Origin: Linanthus parryae
Taxonomy: Eukaryota; Streptophyta; Magnoliopsida; Ericales; Polemoniaceae
Length of the DNA stretch: 64,000 nucleotides
Direction of reading: 5' to 3'
Assembly (NCBI GenBank): GCA_023055425.1
Contig: JALGPY010000002.1
Coordinates: forward strand, 136,023,927-136,087,926
This document shows, one piece after another, positions 24,314 to 34,500 of this stretch. Numbering within the stretch: the stretch's first letter is position 1; every line of letters starts with the position of its first letter. The notes under the pieces are model-generated. The model saw only the letters and a list, made by a program, of their open reading frames with translations, was not told where the DNA came from and made no database searches. The translations under genes and the position numbers were made by a program.

Positions 24314-25017
24314 CTCGGAGAACAATGGTAGAAGTCAAATTGGTGAGAAAGAGATGGGACGGAATGGCAAGTGTTCAAAAGAGAGTGAGATTAGCATTAA
24401 GCTCCCCTGAGCTAGTATAGTCAAACATAATTGTTTTGTAACAAAATCATAAATCTAATGTATTGTTGTCAACGACCTTACCCCATGAGACTTAATTCCA
24501 AGTGAGACATACTAGTCGGACAACATTTTAAAGAACGCGTACTAGTTCATCGTTTAGATTGTTAACCAACATTGGTGTTTCTGGTGCGATCGAACGATGA
24601 AAGTTTAATTGATGCAGGTGAGATACTAAGAGAAGTAATGAGCCAAGCTCATCTAGGGAAGAGACATTAGTATCAGAGATCAGATAGAGGGCCTTCAAAG
24701 CATGAACCCATGTCTCAAAATGTATTGTCTTTGAGCCAAGCTACGTGGCGTCAACTGAAAAGACTATTGATAATAGCAAAAGAAAGATTGTGACATTGCC
24801 TCCTGAGCCCAAGAGTTTTTGTCACTTCTCATGGGCTTTCTGTTTTAGGAAGCTGAGCTTCATGAGAAAGCAATGGTTAAGCAGGTTGTTTGAGTGTCTA
24901 GTTCAAAAATGGCTACGAATAGGCTGCAGCTAGAATACACATCGCGACAGCTAGACAATAAGGCCTAAGGCATCAATCTTGGGAGCAATTGTAGACATAA
25001 GTGTGTAGAGAATCACC
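24314..25017. other. Unassigned intergenic stretch
   Basis: I see no gene, repeat or signal here that I can support. Confidence 0.3.
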
Positions 25018-25031
25018 CAACCATTATAATT

Positions 25032-25212
25032 TTTTTTTTGGTTTCCCAACCGGTTCCGGGGCTTCGCCTCGTAATCCGGTCCGACCCGGGTCGCATGCCT
25101 GGTATGGCAGGTGAGTCTCCCAGTGGGAATTTTCTGCATACACAAGGACTCGAACCCGAGACCTGCTTAAGCGGAACCAAGTTGCTTACCACTTGGACCA
25201 ATTCGCATTGGT
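25032..25212 (-). mobile_element. Au-type SINE (tRNA-derived)
   Basis: On the minus strand it starts with a tRNA-like head (CCAAGTGGTAAGCAACTTGG as A-box region, GGGTTCGAGTCC as B box), has a CACTGGGAG body, and ends in GGTTGGGAAACC plus an A run. A 14-bp duplication CAACCATTANAATT flanks it (25018-25031 and 25213-25226, one mismatch). The 181 bp length and sequence match the Au SINE family of angiosperms as I know it. Confidence 0.85.
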
Positions 25213-25226
25213 CAACCATTAGAATT

Positions 25227-25579
25227 TAACCTATGTGTATGATCATCTATTTGCTTTCCTGTGAAAGTAAAATTCCTACAACAACTATTTGAAGGCGCCA
25301 ACTAACCATTAGCTAACAAGGCCAATTATTTCAAGCCACGCAAGTCTACATGTCCAGTGCCTGCGACTGAAAAAGAACATACAAGAAGCACAAGACAATG
25401 GCTGTATGAGGAAAACAAATTCATCATTGACCACAGAACCAGTAGTCATGTTTTTTCGGGTACAAAATAGTCATGTTTCCACAAAGCTCAAAAACCGGGT
25501 GCAAGAACAAAATACAGAAACTTTACCCGTCTAGACCTACAAACAGTCAGTATGTTTTGCACCAGTCTTAGATTTCGTA
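25227..25579. other. 3' flank of the uL5 gene
   Basis: Probably holds the uL5 3' UTR. I see no other feature. Confidence 0.3.
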
Positions 25580-28500
25580 TCAAAGTGGTGCTTTCTTTAG
25601 GGCTTCTTCGAAGGGCAGTCCCATGAGAGCAAGAAGTTTATGCGCTTCTCTCTGTGTTTGAGCTGTAGTAGTTATGCAAACATCCAGTACCCTCTGCTTA
25701 CCTATAATTGCTTCAGGGCTGATATCTGGGAAAACACCTTGTTCACGGAACCTGACGCGGTAACTACCATGCCCGTCAAAGCTGCCTTGGAAATCCGTGT
25801 TAGGCAAGGCCAAATTAATCAGACGGTCCAGAAATGAGTACATCATCTGTCATATTAGATCAAAACAATGAGTTATCAAGCTATGGTAAAAATGACATGT
25901 ATTGATGAGAAACAAGCATGCAGATTGTGTCTTTGCCAAAAGCAAACATTCCCCTACAATGTTTAAAGCTGCCAATATCGCTCGTACAAAAATTAACACT
26001 TTTTAAACCTAGTTCACAACAAATACGCATTAATTTCTTCTCATGCACCTGTAAGTACCTTAGCAACAAGGACATCTAGTTAATTTGCTCACAATTGGGC
26101 TGCGATGGGAAGAAATCATTTGTTATTTTGGAATTGTGATGTTGCTCAATAGTAAACACAAAATACATCACAACCCGAATCCATAATCTTGTCCCTCATT
26201 TTTTCAACAAATGGAGCACATGCTCCTTAAGGACAGACACATGGCAAAGGTGTATCAAGGTCGAAATCAGAAATTTATTTCACTTGGCACGAAATGTTAA
26301 CATTGTTTCCTTGTTTAAGTTTGATTGATTAAAAATATCGCGATAAAATGATGCCCTTAAACAGTTTTGTTTTATATGCAAGATATTGTTATCTGGCTTG
26401 TCATTTCTGTTGTTGTTAGTGGGTTACTGGGTTGTATGGATTTGTGTTAATTTGCAAGTGATCCGCAAAGAAGCTATCAGATGGACCATCTACATCTTCT
26501 TCGTAATAGAAAGGCTTAGGGAATGGGTTTGTATCTCTACCTTTTATCAATACATCTTCCTCTGCATGTCTATATGTATATAAGTGATTTATATTGCTAT
26601 TTCCTTTCTTTCTATTCTGGTTTGTGATGCCAGGGAAAGGTTCAAGTCAGACACGGTCAGAGACAATGCTTGAGATAAGAGAAGAACCCCATTCTGATTG
26701 TGCACATGAAGCATACTATAACAAATAAAAGATTAATTTGTTAGGAAAGAACTACACCCCACACCCCCCCCCCCCCCCCCCCCCCCGTACAGTTGCTAGA
26801 GTTCTCTATACAGATTACCAGCCCAAATCAGAAAAGGTAAGAGATCTGTGGATTCCACCGAATATGCACCTCTGTCATTTTGGGTCTAAACAAATCACAA
26901 TTGCGATTCACTCCACCCTACTGAAAAGGACCATATGATGATGGTCATATGGTCGAGGGACCTGGGATAGACTGGGCAGGTTATCTCTTGAGCTCTAGAA
27001 CTTATCTGTTCATATCCGTAGAAAGATATTCCCCGGATCCATGCCAATACTGCATGAAGTACTACATTACATTCAAGCCTAGAGGCCTTTAATTCACTAA
27101 CTTCGGGCCACCTACATAAAATATCAATTCACCCTCATTGTTGCATTCCAAGGTTTCTCTCCTGATGCCCCAACCAGTTAAGTATTCATTTGCATTTCCT
27201 ACACTGATTTTACTTGACCTTCATCTTCCTTCAAATCCATTTGGTAAGACTGTAAGCCTGTAAGGATAAAATGATAATTAACTTTGGTGAGCATGGCCAA
27301 CCACTACAAACTTTTGCCTTGTTGCACTTGCTTCATGAAAGCTTTAGGTTATTCCTTGTGAACCCATTTGCCTCCAACATTTCTGCAGAAAGTCTCCATG
27401 CACATTGTTTAAGCCTACACTCTCTCCTTCTAGCTTCCAACATTTCTGCAGAACTCATCATTATAGGAACTAGCATCCTGGCACATATTTTTTCTTTTGT
27501 AAACATGAGAAAAATTAGATTGCCAAAGTGATTAAGCGAGAAAAAATTGCCCCGTCTTAATCTCCTCTCATTTATTTATTCCAAAGTTCCTCTATATATC
27601 ATATTAAGTGTATGACCACAATAATTAGAGAACATTTGCATTTCCTCTTTGCCCTTGTAATCAGTTATCACTCCATTTGTGCCAGATAGTCCTTTAAACC
27701 CATTGTATAGATTCCTCTAACTTGCGTGTAACTAGAGATGAACATACTGCTACGTCCGATAAAACATTTTATGAACAGAATTGCGGCAGCCAAATTGTTT
27801 GAGGGCTTATGCGCAAATCCATGTCATTGGACATTATAAATCCCATGGAAACGGTATTCTGTTCCTCTATATATCATATTAAGTGTATGAGCACAATAAT
27901 TAGAGAACATTTGCATTTCCTCTTTGCCCTTGTAATCAGTTATCACTCCATTTGTGCCACATAGTCCTATAAAGCCATTGTATAGATTCTTCTAACTTGC
28001 GTGTAACCAGAGATGAACATACTGCTACGTCCGATAAAACATTTTAGGAACAGAATTGCGGCAGCCAAATTGTTTGAGGGCTTATGCGCAAATCCATGTC
28101 ATTGGACATTATAAATCCCAGGGAAACGGTATTCTGCAACCTACCTCTGTCGCACGGGTGCTTCTGAGAGATCTCGCACCCGCACCGGGGGCTTCTGGGT
28201 GCTTTGCGGTGCTTTGTGGATAGGCAGGGTCATTTTGAAAGTTTTAGTTGAGAGGTCTTCTACAATACAACTATAATTTAACCAAAAAAACGGGCATCGA
28301 TGTGACCATTTCTAACCCTTAGATTACTCGTCTATTCACAGCTACGAACGACAGGAAGAGATTTTATTGTTGATATAGTAACTCTGTACCTTTGAATATG
28401 TGTATGAATATCTGTTTGAAGATAATTTGGATAACTATTATTGTTGCTTTTATATTAGTATAGTGGTATCAAAGATAATATAAAATAAAAATAAAGCCGC

Positions 28501-31500
28501 CGCACCCCTGCCGCACCCAGTTTCCGCACCCGTGCTACATAGCAACCTACGTCCACAAATATTTGGGATCTGGAGAAAATATGACAAAGAAAACATACAA
28601 GATTTAAGGCATATGGTCTTATTAGGGCCAAGTTTCAACCCTGCAGTGCCCGCCTGACGTCCAGCTGAGTAACTTTCTTATGAGAGGCAGGTACTTCTTT
28701 TATTTCTGGAAAAAGGACAACGAAGGCTTTCATGGATGGAGTACCCAACCCTAGAAGAAATTTTGTACAGTTAAACATGCATATCACTCCACTGAACTTG
28801 TTAATCATTAAAACCCAGACATTGAACCGAAGAACAAGGGAAAATAAATCATCACAAGTCACAACCTAAGTCCATGAATGCTAGAGCTTCATACTAGATA
28901 TGGCTTTCAAGTGTCGTGATACAGGCCAAGTTTCAACACTGACATTTCATTTTTGGGGAAGGGAAAACAATGACAATGAACAAAGAATCAAAAGATGAAT
29001 TCTTACATTTCCTTTGAGGGTAACAGAAACCCCCATTGGTTGGATCTCTCGGTTCCTGAAGTTGGAGAAGGCCTTGTTTGTACGTGACTTTATAGGTTTT
29101 TGCCCTGTGATGATTGTCAAGTCATTAACTGTTGCAACCACGGCCCTTGCATTCTGGGAAGCATCTGGGATAAACTGTTTTACAATAATCCTCTCAACTT
29201 TTGGTACCTGATCATGCAACAAATAGCAACATTAAAAAGTTGGCTGCATACTCTTTAAATTAACAGCAACATTATATACATGAAATAAATCAAAGAAAAT
29301 ATATCGGCAGATAGAGTATGGGAAATAAGCACATCCTTTCTGAGGATCAGCTTATACAGAAGGACTCATCCCGATTACCACAGAAGAAAATACACATGTG
29401 CACAGAAGATAGACAAACAATGTGCTAAAACAGTAGAGTCAAGAACAAAGTAGACTACCTTACTAAGGAAAGGGAATTACTTGTTAAGAAAATCAAGCAC
29501 AGGCATACTTTCAAAGCATACTTGACATTTACCCCAGTAAGCCAAATAAAAGCCACGGTCTTTCGATTTAGTCTAACAAATACAATGGAACGGCTCTGTT
29601 TGATACCTTAAAAAATATGAAGAAATCAATAAAACGGTCTCCTTATAGATCTTACAACTCGTTACACTAGATGCCAAACCCAATCACCTAACTGTCCTCA
29701 TTCTATACATACAATCTAAGAGCATCTCCAATGGAGATCTCAATTGTAATGCTAAATTTAGCACATGAATAGTGAATTTGGGCACTTATAGCATTTCATG
29801 CTCCAATGTATATCTATGACATGAAATCATATTTCAAATGCTATTTCAAATTAAAACTAACTTTTCATTTCTAAACTACCAACTTTATACCCCATCAAAT
29901 CCCATATGGTGGTTGAATGTAGTGGAAATGCTAAATATGTAAACGAAAATCAAGAAATCAAGGGATAGAATCTTGGTTCTATCTTTAGCACTATCCCATA
30001 CTTGGTCCCAAATTTGAAACAATGTATAGCATAATGCTAAAAGTTTTAGAACTAGCACCACTTTTAACACCCCACTGCTATAATTATAGCATCAGAACAA
30101 CTTTTAGCATCCCATTGGAGATGCTCTAAGAGTACTATCTGAAACTAACACATCCCAAACAGAATGATTACAATCAATTCCAAGTTTCCCAATAAGATCC
30201 AACCTGAGTTACCAGGATCGGGGGTCGTCGCGGTAAGCGGAAAGTGTACGACGCGGAACGTGATATGACATGGTACGGGGTCGGCTGGGGGTAGGCTTCT
30301 TCCGAATGGCTCTGGGATGAGGGATGGTTTTACCTATAGTAAATTTCCATAGCTACACACATAATTTGCTTCAATGATAAATACACAGAAAAAAGTATTA
30401 GTATATTGTTAAAAATACTGAAGTAAATATCTTATGTAGTGCAATTGTGATTGATTAACCAAAATAATTGAAGAATCCAACGGGTCGCCCTACTTGCGTT
30501 CAAGATCACAAACGTACCCATTTCAGGTTGTGTGACCGCGAAAAGGGAAGCGCGGCCAATTCAGCATTTCCGATAACATAGGATCCAACTCTCATTTTGC
30601 CCCTTTTCCATGCTCAGAACAATCTGAGTAAAAATCACAAAACCAACTTCAATCATCCCAACTTCTGAAACTCATTGTCATGATCTGGGGTCTTCTGGGA
30701 TTTGCATAACTTGGGAGGGGCAGAATGTAATTAAATTGAACAGGGGAGTTGGTCACCATTGGATTCATCAAATGTTGGCCAACGGCTCAGATTAGATTAA
30801 AAGACTAATATGGGACGACATCGTTTCCTTTAGCGTACACGAGGGAAATAGCTCGGGAAGTAAGGGCAATTCTGTCAATGAGCTATCGTCTATAACTTAA
30901 TCATGGTGAAAGCTGTATCAGAGAGATTAACTATTGAATGCCTACCGGCGGAACCTGGAACTTAACTTATAAACCAACTGGCCTCCATTAGAGGAGGGAA
31001 CGAAACCTCCTACGGAAGGAGGCAGCGAATATGATTTATTTTTTTTCGTTTCCATCCTCATTCCTGTTCTTCGATTCGTACAATTGGGGTTTCTCTATTT
31101 GTACTTCAATTATCCTTCAATTTCAATCCATTTTAATTCCAGTTACTGTAGTTCTTAATTTACATTTCGTCGCTGTGTTCATACCATTTCAATTGGAACC
31201 CCCAATTGTTACAATTGGTATCAGAGCCATCGAGAACTGTGCTTGAATATGGCATCTCCTTCGCAGTATCAACAGAGATGGTGTACAAATTGGAAGCCAT
31301 GAAAACCACCCTCAACAATGGTGTCTGCAGATTACTCGATGTACTATCAGCCACCATCAGAGCTCCCTTCAGTCCTTCAAGTAACTGCAAACAACCAAAT
31401 TGGGGATTTCACCGATTATCTGAACCAGCTCTTCTCTCCCTATGAAGCTATTGCAGGTATTTGTACATTTTCTGAGAATCCTCTCCAAGCCCTTCCTCAA

Positions 31501-34500
31501 AACTAAATGAGTGAGAGTGCAGTTACGGCTAGGATTTCATTGCATGGATTCAGTTTATACTATGGCCACAGTAACTTGGACGTTCAGTACCCAGATCAAA
31601 GACCTTATTTAGAACCACTTCATTTCCAACATGATCACTTGAAAAAATTCAGAGCAGGTGTAAAAGAACTTCGCGCTATGATTAATGATTGTCGTGAGTT
31701 CTTGTGTCCGAAAGCCGATCATCATCAACACATGCAGTTCGACAGATCGTAGCCCAGTTGATGTGGTATGTGATGATGTTATTTTGGAGCCTTCTATGTG
31801 TCCAACGAATTATCCCAATGAGTGTAATGCTCATGACAGTAACTCATTGAGTGATGAACTTGGCAAGGGAGAGGAGGGTAACGTAGAGTCTACAGAATTG
31901 TATGGTAAAGCAAATGTCAACAGTGAGTTCGATTATCAAGGAGGAAGGTTAACTCACTCGACTGGATTTTTTGCTGCAAATGGAGGTCCTGATGCTAAGA
32001 AGGTTGTTGGTGATAAAGAACTAGCTGAGACTGAATGTATGGAGCAGACTGGAGTTGTTCTTGTCAGCAATTTGATTGTGGAAGAGTCGCCAATGGAGTA
32101 CCAAAAGCTGAACAAATGACGGGATATGGGAGATTTAAGACTCTGAGTTGTGAAATGAACTTGAAAAAGGCTACACTTGCAAGTTGCAACCAGTGCATGT
32201 TCCTGGATAACTTCATCTCTGGTGCAGTCGCTTACACAGGTCGAATTCTGGTGTAACGAGCCCATCGACAATGGGATGTTGGTGAAGTTTCAAAGAACAA
32301 TATTTGCAAACGATGACTTACATAAAACCGTTGGGGTATGGTTACGACTTACGAGGGCCTAATCCTGGTGTCACTATAGGATATTATAGTCTAATAGTGG
32401 TGCTAGAGGTAACTTCAATACTAGTACTTCTGTCGTGACAGACTCTCAGAGGCAAAAATAATTTTGCCCCACTCATTATTGAAAGGATTATGGAACCCTA
32501 GTGTGCTAAGTTAACTTGGCTGTAAGAGAAGAATTATGTCTCTGTAACAATCGATTTTGTTCTCGTGATGGTTGAAATACAGATGTTGTATGGGGATCCT
32601 ATTCAGAATGAGGAGTATCAAACACCCCAGAGCTCCATGTGTGTGACAAAGTGGCCACAATAGAGGCGCCAAGACAGTGAGGATTTATTCCATGCTACCA
32701 TAATTGCACGAGGTAAAAAACATGCTGAATTTTGGTTCAAATAATCAGCAGCAAATAGTGAAGTTTCACATTGATTACTTATGTACTTTTAAGCTTCCAA
32801 TTGGTGATAAAGAACGTGGTGATTGTGGAAATGAACCGCAGACAAGTCTGCTCGGGAAGATTCAAGGGATCTAATCTCAAGGTAATATGGCAGCATTTGA
32901 AATGGGACATGCTCTATTGGTATTTCGGCCTGCATTTACAAGCTGAAAATGAATCATGTACAGAGGTACATTCCAAGTTTATAATTTCTGTTCAAGTGAA
33001 AAGAGGCATAGAAATGGTGTTTGATGTTAATGCCTTAAAAGTGTTGCTCGCCTCTTTGAAAAGGAAACTTTTTGTGCTGTGAACTGTTGCTTATGGACTT
33101 TCTGCAAAGCATTCCTCTGTAACTTGGCTGGATGTACTGTTGACGGCTTTGTGGTCGCAGACCACAAATTAATGGCTGAGGAAATGGTTGCAAAAGCAGC
33201 ATCTAAAAGATGTTACTTTACGGTTGGATAGGACTGCATATTGCCTGGGATTAGTTAGCTTACTGATGTAAATTGCTTAGCTTTGGCTCTGAGGTCGCAA
33301 TTAATTGTTGCTACTATGGTCTCCGAAGTGAGTGTGAATGTGACATCCACAACCCCAGCCAAACAAGCAAATGCAGCTCTTGAAATGAAAACTGTTGATG
33401 AACTAGATTCAAGGCTCTTCTTCTACCTCTATTACTCACTCCTTGAATTCCAGGCACAAGGCAATGAACCAGTTACGGTGTTCCTTGGTGGTCGAAAAAG
33501 GTATGGTTGACGGGTTTGAGCAATTTCGTAATAAGATATTTCTGTTCATGTGTTGTGTTCTCTCGTTTGATATTTGAAATTGGAAACCTGTTGGAGTGGG
33601 ACATCAGTGCTTATAGGGCTGTGAACACTTTTCTTATAGCTAGAGCTATTGTGGTATTAATCCTTAGGCCTAGAATGGGTAGCGGATATGATATGCTGGG
33701 ATATGAGGTGGGATATGTATACTGTGGGATAAGGCAAGGATATGATATGCGGCTTTACTGTGTTTGGGTGCTGTAGGATATGAGGCAAAATATGAATTAT
33801 ACAATGTTTGGTAGTACAGGATATGAAGAAGGATATATGTCAAAATGAATATAATACCAACAGTGCTGTGACTTTGTATAAACATGATGTATTGTAAAGT
33901 GGGCATGAAATGTATAAAATAGTTAGAACATATGTTAAATAAAAATGTGTTGCAAGTTATTTATATGTTTCAATTATCCTTTTTCTTCAAAAAAACTCAC
34001 ATAAATGATTTTCATCATATGTTGAAATATTTTCAAGACAAGTGACAGTTAACAATGATAGTAATGTAATACTGAAATTGTACTTCGCTACCGTCATCGC
34101 AATTGTATTACACACAACAATAACATTACGACGTGTTCGAAAATAGAATGTTAAAACGTCGTTACACATAATTAGGACTTAATTAGAACACTATGAACAA
34201 AAATGTCTGCGATTTAAAACACTTGGATTAAATTAGAACACCATGAACAACAGTGTTTGCGATTCAAAACACTTGGATTAAACACTATGTTTGAGATTCA
34301 TTCCTAGTTTGAGAAGAGAGTATATGGAACATTAATATAATCTTATGCCAAATAAATTTGTAGATACCAGACAAACATATTAAATAAATCATGAACAATA
34401 CATACCCCATTGCAAACCTATGTTACCAGAAACGTGGTATGCTGCGGTACGTGGGACGGGAACGGGAACGGGAAACGAGGTAGGTGCCGGTACGGGGTAC

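Noticed and set aside
25032..25212. tRNA gene at about 25.15-25.21 kb (and one at about 37.7 kb)
   Set aside because: A and B box-like words are present, but no cloverleaf is apparent, and each has a tail and target duplications of a SINE.
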